Assembly: GCF_018129025.1 (NCBI RefSeq)
Contig: NZ_JAAEDI010000016.1
Location: 62,001-126,000, forward strand
Direction of reading: 5' to 3'
DNA length: 64,000 nt
Origin: Neoroseomonas terrae
GTDB lineage: Bacteria > Pseudomonadota > Alphaproteobacteria > Acetobacterales > Acetobacteraceae
The stretch's first letter is position 1; every line of letters begins with the position of its first letter. This document shows, one piece after another, positions 1-8,389 of this stretch. Position numbers and translations under genes: made by a program. The notes beneath the pieces are model-generated. The model saw only the letters and a list, made by a program, of their open reading frames with translations, searched no databases and was not told where the DNA came from.

Positions 1-858
1 GCCGGCCTGCGACCATGCCTGCAGGGCGGCCTCCTCGGATCCCGGCGCTTCCTTCGTCGGGAAGGGCGCGTAGTCGCCGAGCAGCACGACGGTGATGAGA
101 TAGGCGAGCAGCCGCCGGTCGTGGTCGTCCTGGGTCTCGCCGTACTGCTCCGGATCGCGGTTCACGCGTACCTGCCCGAGATGGAGCTCGTCGCCACGCC
201 AGCCTGCCTCGACCTCATAGACGAGGATGCCGGTCCAGCTCCGGCGGAACAGCAGCCGGCCGCCTTCGAGATAGATGAACCACTTTTCCTCCATGACCGT
301 CGGGACGAAGCCGCGTGCGATCATCCATGCGTCGAACGGGGGATAGGTCCGATCGAGGCTGAAGGAACCTTGGCGGGCGGGCATCGGGGGATGGTGGTTG
401 CCGAAGCTGTCCGCGCTCGCACCGCGGAGGATGCGGGCCGGTGTCCGGCCGAAGATGGCGTCGAGGTGTTCCGTGGCGGTCGGACCGGGAAGCGGCGGCT
501 GCCCGACGACGGAGAAGGTCGGGATGGCGGGCGGGCGGCGCCGCATGAGGATGGGGCAGTATGTCTCGAGCCAGCCATAGTCGGGCATGGCGACGATGAC
601 GGTGCGGATGGTGCCGTCATCGTCCTTCATCGTGCCGGTGAGGTGCCGGTCCCCGCGGAACAGGACCCGGAGCACGACCACCCGTTCGCGGGCGGCGATC
701 GGGTGGATGGGCTGGACGAGGTGGAGCCGCAGCAGACCCTTGCCGGTCTTCAGCGGCTCGACATGCTGCAAGAGGATCGGGCTGGCGCCCCACCCCGGGG
801 ACACGACGGGTGCTTCAAGCCAGCACCACCAGCCGGGCTTCAGTTCCATGCCGTCCAT
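1..858 (-). CDS. Uncharacterised protein, C-terminus cut by window edge
   Basis: An open frame runs from ATG at 858 to base 1 without a stop, giving at least 286 residues. A second in-frame ATG lies three codons later, and neither has a strong ribosome site. No catalytic family is recognised. Around residues 188-200 there is a tryptophan- and aromatic-rich stretch (EEKWFIYLEGG, then RRSWTG), and further on NRDPEQYG. From memory this signature occurs in a widespread uncharacterised family, but I cannot name it. The gene lies 22 bp downstream of the CinA-like gene on the same strand, so co-transcription is likely. Third-position GC is high, so the frame is real coding sequence. Confidence 0.7.
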   Translation of the reverse strand, partial: MDGMELKPGWWCWLEAPVVSPGWGASPILLQHVEPLKTGKGLLRLHLVQPIHPIAARERVVVLRVLFRGDRHLTGTMKDDDGTIRTVIVAMPDYGWLETYCPILMRRRPPAIPTFSVVGQPPLPGPTATEHLDAIFGRTPARILRGASADSFGNHHPPMPARQGSFSLDRTYPPFDAWMIARGFVPTVMEEKWFIYLEGGRLLFRRSWTGILVYEVEAGWRGDELHLGQVRVNRDPEQYGETQDDHDRRLLAYLITVVLLGDYAPFPTKEAPGSEEAALQAWSQAG

Positions 859-880
859 GCGCGGGATCCGGTCCGGTTGC

Positions 881-1645
881 CTAGGCCGGCTCGCCTTCCG
901 TCGGCACCACGCCGCAAGCGCGCATGAACACCAGCACGTCATGCGCCGCCCGCTTCACCGCCGTGTCGTCGAAGCCCTTCGCCACCACTGCCACGCCGCC
1001 GCCGCCGGGGCGGTAGTAGGGGTAGGAGCCGATGTCGATCTCGGGGTAGCGCTTCTGGATCTCCGCGAGGCCTTCGGCGATGCGGCCTTCCATCAGGCCG
1101 TTGGCGTGGACGGCGGCGGAGACGACGGGCGGGCCGCCCTGCAGCGTCGGCGCCAACGCTTCGAACATCGCCTGCATGATCCGTGGCACGCCGGCCATGA
1201 CGTGGACGTTGCCGATGGTGAAGCCGGGCGCGATGGACACGATGTTGTCGATCAGCGCCGCGCCGCGCGGCATCGTCGCCATGCGCTGCCGGGCCGGGTT
1301 GAAGTCGCCCGGTGGGGTCAGGCGGGCATAGTGGGATTCGAGGCGGCGCCAGGCCTCGGGATGCGGTTCCCACGGCACGCCGAAGGCGGCGGCGACGCAT
1401 TCGCTGGTGATGTCGTCATGCGTCGGCCCGATGCCGCCTGTCGTGAAGACGTGGTCGTACTTCGCGCGGACCTCGTTGACGGTGGCGACGATGGTCTCGG
1501 CGACGTCGGGGATGACGCGGACTTCGCGGACCGGGATGCCGATCTCGCCGAGCCGGCTCGCGATGAATTTCAGGTTGGCGTCCTGGGTGCGGCCCGACAG
1601 CACCTCATTGCCGATGATGAGCACGCAGGCGGTCGGGTTGGGCAT
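881..1645 (-). CDS. CinA-like molybdopterin-binding domain protein
   Basis: This 254-residue protein matches the N-terminal MoCF-biosynthesis (molybdopterin-binding) domain of the competence/damage-inducible protein A family. Visible motifs are GNEVLSGRTQDAN near residues 12-24, TTGGIGPTHDD near 60-70, and PGFTIGNVHVMAGVP near 145. The C-terminal nicotinamide-nucleotide amidase domain of full CinA is absent, so the chemistry is uncertain: a stand-alone pyrophosphatase or nucleotide-binding role is usual for such short forms. The start at 1645 is chosen because GGAGGAT lies just upstream. Frames extending further upstream lack a ribosome site. The uncharacterised gene at 858 follows closely downstream. 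Confidence 0.85.
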   Translation of the reverse strand: MPNPTACVLIIGNEVLSGRTQDANLKFIASRLGEIGIPVREVRVIPDVAETIVATVNEVRAKYDHVFTTGGIGPTHDDITSECVAAAFGVPWEPHPEAWRRLESHYARLTPPGDFNPARQRMATMPRGAALIDNIVSIAPGFTIGNVHVMAGVPRIMQAMFEALAPTLQGGPPVVSAAVHANGLMEGRIAEGLAEIQKRYPEIDIGSYPYYRPGGGGVAVVAKGFDDTAVKRAAHDVLVFMRACGVVPTEGEPA

Positions 1646-1825
1646 GGTCGTATCCTCCGGGACGCGAAGGATAGGCGCGACCCGCGGCAAGACCAATGGC
1701 CGGCGGTGCGGACATGGCGGGTCGGCACTGCGGGCTACCGCATGTGCGAAGCGACCGTTTGACGCGGGCATGGCGGCGGGCGCACGCCTCGCCGGCGGCT
1801 TGCCGCGCCAGGGAGGAACCAAACC

Positions 1826-2107
1826 ATGTATGCGATCATCCGGAGCTACACCGCGACGGGATCGGTGGAGGAGATCGTGCGCGGGGTCGAAGCGCTGGTC
1901 CTGCCGATGCTGAAGGATCGCCCCGGCTTCCGCGCCTACCACGCCGGGCGCAGCGAGGAGGGGGTCTTCTCGATCAGCCTGTTCGACAGCCGGGCCGAGG
2001 CCGAGGCCGCGCATGAAGCCGTGCGCGGCATCGTAGCGGCGAACCTGGCGGAACTGCTGCCGCAGCCGCCGGTCGTGACGCGGGGGGAGGTCCTCGTCTC
2101 CGCCTGA
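1826..2107 (+). CDS. ABM-like small protein (dimeric alpha/beta barrel)
   Basis: This 93-residue protein begins MYAIIRSYTATGSVEE. The pattern of two short alpha/beta units, with RPGFRAYHA in the middle and FDSRAEAEAAHEA after it, is that of antibiotic-biosynthesis-monooxygenase-like ferredoxin-fold proteins. Members are often cofactor-free oxidases or simply stress-related dimeric proteins, and the substrate cannot be read from the sequence. A strong ribosome site (GGGAGGAACC) precedes the ATG. It is divergent from the CinA-like gene and convergent with the M20 hydrolase, whose stop lies only 5 bp away, so it appears to be a single-gene unit. Confidence 0.7.
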   Translation: MYAIIRSYTATGSVEEIVRGVEALVLPMLKDRPGFRAYHAGRSEEGVFSISLFDSRAEAEAAHEAVRGIVAANLAELLPQPPVVTRGEVLVSA

Positions 2108-2112
2108 ACCGT

Positions 2113-3357
2113 TCAGGCTGCGCGGTTCGCGCGTGCCACCACGGCCTCGAACAGCACCTGGCAGCCGGCCTCGGCTTCCTCGGGAAGGATGCTCTCGGCC
2201 TCGTTGTGGGAGAGGCCGTCCTTGCAGGGCGTGAAGATCATCGCCGTCGGCACCGACCGCGCGACATAGACGGCGTCGTGGCCGGCGCCGGAGATGATCT
2301 CGCGCGAGGACAGGCCGAGCCGCTGCGTCGCCTGGCGGACGAGATCGACGCAGGACGGGTCGAAGGGCTGGGCCGGGATGCGGAACAGCTCGGTCAGGTC
2401 GAGGCGGCAGCCGGTCTCGGCGACCAGCCGCGCGGCGTCGGCGGGGAAGGTCTCGGCGAGGGCGGTGATCTCGCCATCGATGGGGTGACGGAACTCGACG
2501 CTGAAGCGCACCTCGCCCGGGACGACGTTGCGGGAGGGCTGGGGGATCTGCAGCCAGCCGACGGTGCCACGGCCATCCTCGCCGCGGGCGCGCATCAGCT
2601 TGTCGACTAGGGTGACGATGCGGGCGGCGGCGACCAACGCATCCTTGCGGGCGGAGGGCGGGGTGGTGCCGGCGTGGCTGTCCTGGCCGGTGATGACCGC
2701 GTCGTACCAGACCTGCGCCTGGGCGCCGGTGACGATGCCGATCTGCTTCGCCTCGCGCTCCAGGATCGGGCCCTGTTCGATGTGCAGCTCGAAATAGGCA
2801 TCGGCTGGGAACGGCTTCGCGGGGTGCTCGCCCTTGTAGCCGATGCTGTCGAGCGCGTCGGAGACGGAGATGCCGTCGACATCCTTCAGCCCGTAGGTCT
2901 TGTCGAGGCTGTAGATGCCGGCCCAGGTCCCGGAGCCCATCAGGGAATGGCCGAAGCGGGAGCCTTCCTCATCGGTCCAGTTCACCAGCTCGATCGGCGC
3001 CTCGGTCGTGATGTTGAGGTCGTTGAGCGAGCGCATGACCTCGAGCCCCGCGATGACGCCGAGCGCACCGTCGAACTTGCCGCCGGTGGGCTGGCTGTCG
3101 AGATGGCTGCCGAGCAGCACGGGCAGGCGCTTGGGGTCGCGGCCCGCGCGGCGGGCGAACATGTTGCCGATGGCATCGACGCGGACGGTGAGGCCCAGCG
3201 CTTCGCACCAGGTCCTGAAGGTGTCGCGGCCCTTCTTGTCCACGTCAGAGAGCGTCAGCCGCTTCACGCCGCCCTTCGGCGTCGCGCCGATCTCGGCCAT
3301 GGTCATCAGGCTGTCCCAGAGCCGCTTGCCGTCGATGCGCTGGTTGGTGCCGCTCAT
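2113..3357 (-). CDS. M20-family Zn hydrolase (carbamoylase/allantoate amidohydrolase type)
   Basis: This 414-residue protein has the usual length for N-carbamoyl-L-amino-acid hydrolases, beta-ureidopropionases and allantoate amidohydrolases. Metal-site motifs are visible: GSHLDSQPTGGKFDG near residue 85, the EEGSRF glutamate pair near 130, HIEQGPILE near 190, and SGAGHDA near 360. The family hydrolyses ureido or amide bonds on small molecules using two divalent metals in the cytoplasm; which substrate is used here cannot be told. The start at MSGTNQRIDG (3357) gives the family length. The frame stays open upstream, and the only strong GGAGGAG sits about 30 bp too far away, so the start is not certain. 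Confidence 0.85.
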   Translation of the reverse strand: MSGTNQRIDGKRLWDSLMTMAEIGATPKGGVKRLTLSDVDKKGRDTFRTWCEALGLTVRVDAIGNMFARRAGRDPKRLPVLLGSHLDSQPTGGKFDGALGVIAGLEVMRSLNDLNITTEAPIELVNWTDEEGSRFGHSLMGSGTWAGIYSLDKTYGLKDVDGISVSDALDSIGYKGEHPAKPFPADAYFELHIEQGPILEREAKQIGIVTGAQAQVWYDAVITGQDSHAGTTPPSARKDALVAAARIVTLVDKLMRARGEDGRGTVGWLQIPQPSRNVVPGEVRFSVEFRHPIDGEITALAETFPADAARLVAETGCRLDLTELFRIPAQPFDPSCVDLVRQATQRLGLSSREIISGAGHDAVYVARSVPTAMIFTPCKDGLSHNEAESILPEEAEAGCQVLFEAVVARANRAA

Positions 3358-3870
3358 TTGGTGCCGTCCGTCCGGATGATGCCGCTTCTCCTCCGTTACC
3401 GGAGCGGCGGAGTGCGAACAAGGCGCGGAGGCGGGGATGGACGTCGCGCAGGATGGCGCCGCGGGAGGTACGGCAACGGCCTGCCGCCCGCCGGTTACTC
3501 CAATCCTTCCGCGAGGCATCTGTGCCCCGTCGGGCCTGGTTGGCACGATCGCCCGCTGACCGGCGAATACAGTATATTAACGAATGAGTTCAGTTTTGAT
3601 GTCGCGAAGTCAAAATACCAGCCGAGTGGTAATACTTGACGAATATGCGGGGTGGAGGCCAGTCCGTGCGGATGCTGGTCCGGTCGGTGGGTCGCTGCAC
3701 GGCGCCGAGACTGTTGCCAGACGAGGGGAATTGTTGCATGGCATAGGGGCAGCGTCAGCGCTGTCTATGCCGACGGTCACATTCTGCCTGCTGGAGACTC
3801 CCATGCGCCGCCCGGCGGCGCATTCCCCCCCCAACGGCTCATGCAGCCAGGACCACCAAGGAGCTCCCCG
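3358..3870. other. Intergenic region with AT-rich stretch and 22-bp near-palindrome
   Basis: About 510 bp separate the divergent M20 hydrolase and RlpA-like genes. No supported gene is seen. Bases 3570-3650 are clearly AT-richer than the surroundings and include AGTATATTAA. A near-palindrome lies at 3594-3615 (TTTTGA, TCGCGA, TCAAAA in order). This is the most likely place for divergent promoters and an operator, but no promoter with correct spacing can be assigned. Confidence 0.4.
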
Positions 3871-4410
3871 ATGGGGTTCAGAAGCCATCTTCCCGCCTTC
3901 CGTGACCGCCGAGCCGCGCCCCCCCGCGCCGCCGCGGCACCCCGGCCGGGCAGCATCCGGCGGGGCGCCCTGCGTGCAATGGCGGGCTGCGTGGTGTTCG
4001 GGCTTTCGGCGATGACCATGGGCTGCGCCCAGTCGGCCGAGGAGGCTGCCCCGGTTGCGCCCGCGCTGGCCCCGACTGCCGAGGTCGGCCGGCCCATCGG
4101 CGAACCGCAGGTCGGCACTGCCTCCTACTATGCGCGGCACTTCACCGGGCGACGCACCGCGAGCGGCGCTCGCTTCGACCCCGGGTCCGACACCGTCGCG
4201 CACCGCACCCTGCCTTTCGGGACCGTGGTGCGGGTGACGAACCTGCGAAACGGGCTGACCACCACGGGGACGGTGCAGGATCGCGGACCCTGGACCCGCG
4301 GGCGCATCGTGGATCTCAGCCCACGCATTGCCCAGCATCTCGACATGATGCGGAGCGGGGTCGCACCGGTGGAGATCGTGCCGGTGGAGCTGGCCGAGGC
4401 GCCGGAATAA
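3871..4410 (+). CDS. rlpA: RlpA-like septal ring lipoprotein
   Basis: This 179-residue protein carries a double-psi beta-barrel domain in its C-terminal half: GTASYYARHFTGRRTASG near residues 90-107, the HRTLPFGT motif near 112, VRVTNLRNG, and QDRGPW before a final RGRIVDLSP block. In RlpA proteins this domain cleaves or binds peptidoglycan glycan strands denuded of peptide. A basic N-terminus is followed by a hydrophobic stretch ending in a lipobox-like TMGC, so a lipoprotein is likely. AAGGAG precedes the chosen ATG. Another in-frame ATG at 3979 would give a more classic short signal peptide (MAGCVVFGLSAMTMGC) and cannot be excluded. A two-hairpin element follows the stop. Confidence 0.8.
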   Translation: MGFRSHLPAFRDRRAAPPRAAAAPRPGSIRRGALRAMAGCVVFGLSAMTMGCAQSAEEAAPVAPALAPTAEVGRPIGEPQVGTASYYARHFTGRRTASGARFDPGSDTVAHRTLPFGTVVRVTNLRNGLTTTGTVQDRGPWTRGRIVDLSPRIAQHLDMMRSGVAPVEIVPVELAEAPE

Positions 4411-4479
4411 GGCAGGGCGCGGCAGGCGGCGGGGCCGGCCCTCGGCCCGGCTGAGGCTGAAGGGGTCGTGTCGGCCATC

Positions 4480-4530
4480 GGAGGGGCGCTGCCCCTCCGA
4501 ACCACCCCGCCAGGGGGTTGGACCCCCTGG
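4480..4530 (+). repeat. Two-hairpin 3'-end element after the RlpA-like gene
   Basis: Hairpin 1 has arms GGAGGGGC and GCCCCTCC (4480-4498). It is followed by the linker GAACCACCCCGC and hairpin 2 with arms CAGGGGGT and ACCCCCTG (4511-4529). It sits 70 bp downstream of the stop. The linker is shared with the other copies in the window while the second hairpin differs in sequence. Probably a terminator or mRNA-end structure. Confidence 0.65.
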
Positions 4531-4641
4531 ACCGCAATCTGTTGGCGCCCGGCGCAACAGGCACGCGGGACCCTCCATACATGCTTCGCGCGCAAGAGCG
4601 GGTTCCGGCGTCGTTCCTGCCTGTGTTGCGCGGCGCCAAAT

Positions 4642-4703
4642 GGAGGTTTGCAAAGGCCCTTCGGCCTTTGCTGGGGTGGCTTGGAGGGGCGACGCCCCTC
4701 CAA
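4642..4703 (-). repeat. Two-hairpin 3'-end element after the ABC binding-protein gene
   Basis: Read on the minus strand, hairpin 1 (TTGGAGGGGCG with CGCCCCTCCAA, 4681-4703) comes first, then a CCACCCC-type linker and hairpin 2 (CAAAGGCC with GGCCTTTG, 4651-4670). It starts 40 bp after the stop at 4743 and points the same way relative to its gene as the copy at 4480, forming an inverted pair between convergent genes. Confidence 0.65.
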
Positions 4704-4742
4704 CTGCAACAGCGGACGTATCAGCGAGGTCGGGCTGGCCCG

Positions 4743-5963
4743 TCATCGCACCAGCGGGCAGCCGCCTTCCGCCAGTGGGCGGAACGCCTCGTTGCCGGGA
4801 ATGGTCTGGGCGACTTCCAGCAGGTCCCACTCGCCGCGCGCCTGGGATGGCTGCTTTGCCTTCATCAGATACATGTCGCGGATGACGCGGCCATCGGCGC
4901 GGATCGTGCCGTTGTTCGTCATGAAGTCGTTGATCGGCGTCTCGCGCATCTTCGCCATGACGGGCGCCGAGGCATCGGTGCCCGCGGCCTGCACCGCCTT
5001 CAGGTAATGCGTCACGGCGCCCCACATGCTCGCCTGGAACATGGTCGGCGGGCGGCCGTGCAGGCGGGCGAAGCGCTCGCTGAAGGCGCGGGTCCGGTCG
5101 TTCTGGTCCCAGTAGTAGGCCTCGGTGAAGACCATGCCCTGCGCGGTGTCCAGGCCGATGGCCTTCACATTCGTCAGCAGGCAGAGCAGGGCGGCGGGCT
5201 GGATGCCACGGCGGGTCAGGCCGAACTCGCCCATCTGCTTCACGATGTTGATGAAGTCGGTTCCGGCGGCTGCGATGCCGACGACATTCGCTCCGGATTG
5301 CGCGGCGCGAACCAGGTGGGATGAGTAGTCCGTCTCCCCCAGCGGGGCGCGGGCATTGCCGGCCACTTCGCCGCCCAGGCTGCGGATGACGGCGGCGGCG
5401 TTGGCTTCCAGCGAATGGCCGAAGGCATAGTCGGAAGTGATGAAGTACCATTTACGTCCGCCGCCGTTCATCACCGCACCGACGGTGCCGCGGGCGAGGG
5501 CGTAGTTGTCGTAGGTCCAGTGCACGCCGAAGGGCGAGCAATCCTTGCCGGTGAGATCGGTGGTGCCGGCGGCAACCACCACGTCGATCTTCTGCTTCTC
5601 CCGCGACAGGTTCTGCACGGCGAGGGCGACGGCGGAATTGCCCAGGCCGAAGATGGCATCGACGCGTTCCTGGTCGTACCAGCGCCGAGCGATCGACAGG
5701 CCCACATCGGGGCGGTTCTGCAGGTCGCCATAGACGAGCTCGATGGGCATGCCGTTCACCCGGCCGCCGAAATCCTCGACCGCCATGCGGGCGGAGACGA
5801 CGTCGCCCATGCCCTGCTGGTCGGCGAAGACGCCGGACATGTCGTCGAGCACGCCGATCTTCACGACGCCGTCCGAGATGCCGGACTGGGCGTGGCCCGC
5901 CGAAGGGTGGATAGCGGCGAGCGGCAGCGCAGCGGCGCCGGCAAGGAGGTGCCTGCGGTTCAT
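4743..5963 (-). CDS. Branched-chain-type ABC transporter substrate-binding protein
   Basis: This 406-residue periplasmic protein has a Tat-like leader (MNRRHLLAGAAALPLAA) and a likely cleavage after AGHA. The mature part begins with SGISDGVVKIGVLDDMSG, typical of the Leu/Ile/Val-binding (LivJ/HAAT) family, with further family stretches EDFGGRVNGMPIELVYGD near residue 65 and MKMRETPINDFMT-like features near 350. The cargo cannot be assigned: members bind amino acids, amides, urea or aromatic acids. No permease or ATPase gene lies nearby, so this is an orphan receptor that must use components encoded elsewhere. The start at 5963 follows a GGGAG ribosome site. Confidence 0.85.
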   Translation of the reverse strand: MNRRHLLAGAAALPLAAIHPSAGHAQSGISDGVVKIGVLDDMSGVFADQQGMGDVVSARMAVEDFGGRVNGMPIELVYGDLQNRPDVGLSIARRWYDQERVDAIFGLGNSAVALAVQNLSREKQKIDVVVAAGTTDLTGKDCSPFGVHWTYDNYALARGTVGAVMNGGGRKWYFITSDYAFGHSLEANAAAVIRSLGGEVAGNARAPLGETDYSSHLVRAAQSGANVVGIAAAGTDFINIVKQMGEFGLTRRGIQPAALLCLLTNVKAIGLDTAQGMVFTEAYYWDQNDRTRAFSERFARLHGRPPTMFQASMWGAVTHYLKAVQAAGTDASAPVMAKMRETPINDFMTNNGTIRADGRVIRDMYLMKAKQPSQARGEWDLLEVAQTIPGNEAFRPLAEGGCPLVR

Positions 5964-6087
5964 GGTCGTTCGTCTCCCTTGGTCTGGTTCTTGGCGCGCA
6001 TCATGGCATGGGCGTGGGCAGTGACGAGGGGCGATCCCGGTCAGCCGATCGGGGTGGGGCGCGCAGGGCTGGCGGGCGCGGGGCGCT

Positions 6088-6180
6088 TCAGTCCGCGGCG
6101 CAACCCAGGAAGGCGGCAAGGGCCGCGCGTGCCGCCCGGATCTCGTCGATGGGGAAGGGCGCCGCTGGTAGGGAGGCTCG
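6088..6180 (-). pseudogene. Possible gene tail remnant
   Basis: On the minus strand, bases 6180-6088 read as a coding-like tail ending in FPIDEIRAARAALAAFLGC, two alanines, Asp and a stop. Third positions are GC-rich and the composition is helix-like, yet there is no start codon or ribosome site. It may be the end of a lost gene between the binding-protein and VOC genes. Weak evidence. Confidence 0.2.
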
Positions 6181-6200
6181 GCGACGGCCTCCGGAAGGGC

Positions 6201-6623
6201 TTATCGGCCTTCGTTCGGCCAGATGCCGGGCGTCGCGAACTCGCCGAGATTGCCGTCCGGGTCGCGGAAGTACAGGCTGGTGCCGCCGCGCGGCCAGCGC
6301 GTGCGCCCTTCCTCCGCCACGCCGTGCTCGGCGAGCCGTGCCGCCCAGCGCGGCAGGTCGGCCTCGGCGATCGACAGCGCGTAGTGGATGCGCCCGGAGC
6401 CGTCATGCGGGGGGATCACGCCGCCCGGCATGTGCACGGTCTCGGTCGTGCTGCCGCGCAGGAAGACGAGCAGCACCGCATGGCCGATCCCGTAGGCGAC
6501 CAGCCGCGCATCGGAAAAGACGGGGGCGAGGCCGAGGACATCCTCGTAGAACCGGCGCGACCGGTCGAGGTCGGCGACGTAGATCGCGGTTTCCAGGACG
6601 CCGGCGATGGGGGGTGCTGCCAT
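6201..6623 (-). CDS. VOC (glyoxalase/bleomycin-resistance fold) protein
   Basis: This 140-residue protein shows the vicinal-oxygen-chelate pattern: VLETAIYVADLDRSRRFYED near residues 9-28, a central IHYALSIAEADLP, and the ending LYFRDPDGNLGEFATPG, the standard second betaalphabetabetabeta unit. Metal-ligand positions appear only partly conserved (H in RIHYAL, E in GEFATPG), so either an enzyme or a binding protein is possible. The substrate is unknown. Length is standard for a single-chain two-module VOC protein. It is divergently arranged with the class II aldolase, 70 bp away. Confidence 0.85.
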   Translation of the reverse strand: MAAPPIAGVLETAIYVADLDRSRRFYEDVLGLAPVFSDARLVAYGIGHAVLLVFLRGSTTETVHMPGGVIPPHDGSGRIHYALSIAEADLPRWAARLAEHGVAEEGRTRWPRGGTSLYFRDPDGNLGEFATPGIWPNEGR

Positions 6624-6693
6624 GGCTCCATCTTGCCCCCGGGCGGCGGCTGGAGGAACCTTCGTCGCGACAACGCCGTGAAAGAACTACGCC

Positions 6694-7482
6694 ATGGCCC
6701 ATGCCCTGGGCGCGCCCGCCGCCCCCGCCATCCTGCGCAACACCGAGCTCGACGCCGATGCGGTGCGGCAGGCGCGGGTGGACCTCGCCGCCTGTTTCCG
6801 GATGGCCGCGCGGCTTGGCCTGCAGGAGGGGATCTGCAACCACTTTTCCTTCGTCGTGCCGGGGCGGGACGACCTGTTCCTCGTGAACCCCTATGGCTGG
6901 GCGTTCAGCGAGATCACGGCGTCGCGCCTGCTGGTCTGCGATTTCAACGGCAACGTGGTTGCCGGCGACGGCGTGCCGGAGGCGACCGCCTTCTACATCC
7001 ACGCCCGCCTCCACAAGCACCTGCCGCGCGCCAAGGCGGCGTTCCACACGCACATGCCGAATGCGACGGCGCTCGCGATGCTGGAGGGGCCGCCGCTGGT
7101 CTGGGCCGGGCAGACCGCGCTGAAATTCTACGGCCGCACGGTGGTGGACGAGGAGTATGGCGGGCTCGCCCTGGACGAGACGGAGGGCGACCGGATCGCG
7201 GCCAGCATCGGCGATGCCGACATCGTCTTCATGAAGAACCACGGCGTCATGGTGGTCGGGCCGACCGTATCGGAGGCCTGGGACGACCTGTATTACCTGG
7301 AGCGCGCCGCCGAGGTGCAGCGCCTGGCGCTGGCGACCGGCCGGCAGCTCAAGCCCGTGTCGCCCGAGATGGCGCAGCGCACCTATGAGCAGATGCGCGA
7401 GGGCGATCGCGAGAGCGCAAGGCTGCACCTGGAAAGCGTGAAGCGCATCCTGGCGCGCGACGAGCCGGACTTCATGCATTGA
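6694..7482 (+). CDS. Class II aldolase/adducin family protein
   Basis: This 262-residue protein is a fuculose-phosphate aldolase / ribulose-phosphate epimerase-fold enzyme. Supporting motifs are GLQEGICNHFSFVVPG near residue 45, the metal-binding FHTHMPNA near 118, and FMKNHGVMVVGPTVSEA near 180 with its third metal histidine. The family cleaves or epimerises sugar phosphates or related hydroxy acids using Zn. This branch (no recognisable sugar-phosphate anchor) is often annotated only as aldolase-like. The DMT permease starts 19 bp downstream on the same strand, so the two are probably co-transcribed. Confidence 0.85.
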   Translation: MAHALGAPAAPAILRNTELDADAVRQARVDLAACFRMAARLGLQEGICNHFSFVVPGRDDLFLVNPYGWAFSEITASRLLVCDFNGNVVAGDGVPEATAFYIHARLHKHLPRAKAAFHTHMPNATALAMLEGPPLVWAGQTALKFYGRTVVDEEYGGLALDETEGDRIAASIGDADIVFMKNHGVMVVGPTVSEAWDDLYYLERAAEVQRLALATGRQLKPVSPEMAQRTYEQMREGDRESARLHLESVKRILARDEPDFMH

Positions 7483-7501
7483 CCGCCGCTCGGCCGCGCT
7501 G

Positions 7502-8389
7502 ATGACGGCGGGGCCGCCCTCGCGGCCGGACGGTGCGGGGCTGGCGTTGCTGGTCCTGACGACCATGGGCTGGGGTCTGAACTGGCCGGCGATGAAGCTG
7601 CTGCTGGCCGAATGGCCGGTGCTGGCGACGCGCTCCGTCTCCGGCACGCTCGGCTTCGCGGTGCTGCTGGCGGTGGCGCTGGCGCGGCGGGAGAGCCTGG
7701 CGGTGCCGGTTGCGCTCTGGCCCCGGCTGGGCCTGGTTTCGCTGCTCAACGTCACGGCATGGATGGGGCTCGCTTCCTTCTCGCTGTTGTGGCTCTCGGC
7801 GGCGGAGGCGACGATCGTCTGCTACACCATGCCGGTCTGGGCGGTGCTGATGGCCTGGGCGGTCCTGGGCGAGAAGCCGGGACCGGCGCGCATCCTCGGG
7901 CTGGGGTTGGCGCTGTCGGGGCTGGTGCTGCTGGTGCTCGGCCGGGGCGTGGCGGTGGGGCTGGAAAAGGCGCCGGGCGTGGCGTTCGGGCTGGGCTCGG
8001 CGATCCTGTTCTCGCTCGGCACGGTGGTGACGAAGCGCTGGCCGCTCGGCCTGCCGCCGACCTGCGCGACGGTGTGGCAGGTGGGGCTGGGCATCCTGCC
8101 GCTGGTGCTGCTGTCGGTGGCCTTCGACGAGCCGGATACGGGACGGCTGGGGGCGCTGGAATGGGGGCTGCTGGCCTATGGCGGCGTCTTCGCGCTGGGG
8201 CTTTGCTACCTGAGCTGGTTCGCGGCATTGCGGCGGCTGCCGGCGTCGCTGGCATCGCTCGGCACGCTGATCACGCCGATGGTTGGGGTGGCGAGCGCTG
8301 CGCTGTTCCTCGGCGAGCCGTTCGGCTGGCGCGAGGCGACGGCGATGGGGCTGACGCTGTCGGGGGTGGGGTTGGCGATCCGAGGGTGA
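7502..8389 (+). CDS. EamA/DMT-family permease
   Basis: This 295-residue inner-membrane protein has about ten hydrophobic segments, arranged as two tandem EamA repeats. The first begins VLTTMGWGLNWPAMKLLLAE and the second near residue 150 with APGVAFGLGSAILFSLGTV. It ends with the family-typical PMVGVASAALFLGEPFGW segment. Drug/metabolite transporters of this type export amino acids, nucleosides or other metabolites; the substrate cannot be read. The 19-bp gap to the aldolase gene suggests one operon. Confidence 0.85.
   Translation: MTAGPPSRPDGAGLALLVLTTMGWGLNWPAMKLLLAEWPVLATRSVSGTLGFAVLLAVALARRESLAVPVALWPRLGLVSLLNVTAWMGLASFSLLWLSAAEATIVCYTMPVWAVLMAWAVLGEKPGPARILGLGLALSGLVLLVLGRGVAVGLEKAPGVAFGLGSAILFSLGTVVTKRWPLGLPPTCATVWQVGLGILPLVLLSVAFDEPDTGRLGALEWGLLAYGGVFALGLCYLSWFAALRRLPASLASLGTLITPMVGVASAALFLGEPFGWREATAMGLTLSGVGLAIRG

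Noticed and set aside
5415-7388. 657-codon plus-strand frame crossing three genes
   Set aside because: It crosses the start of the binding-protein gene, the VOC gene and an offset frame of the aldolase, so it cannot be one gene.
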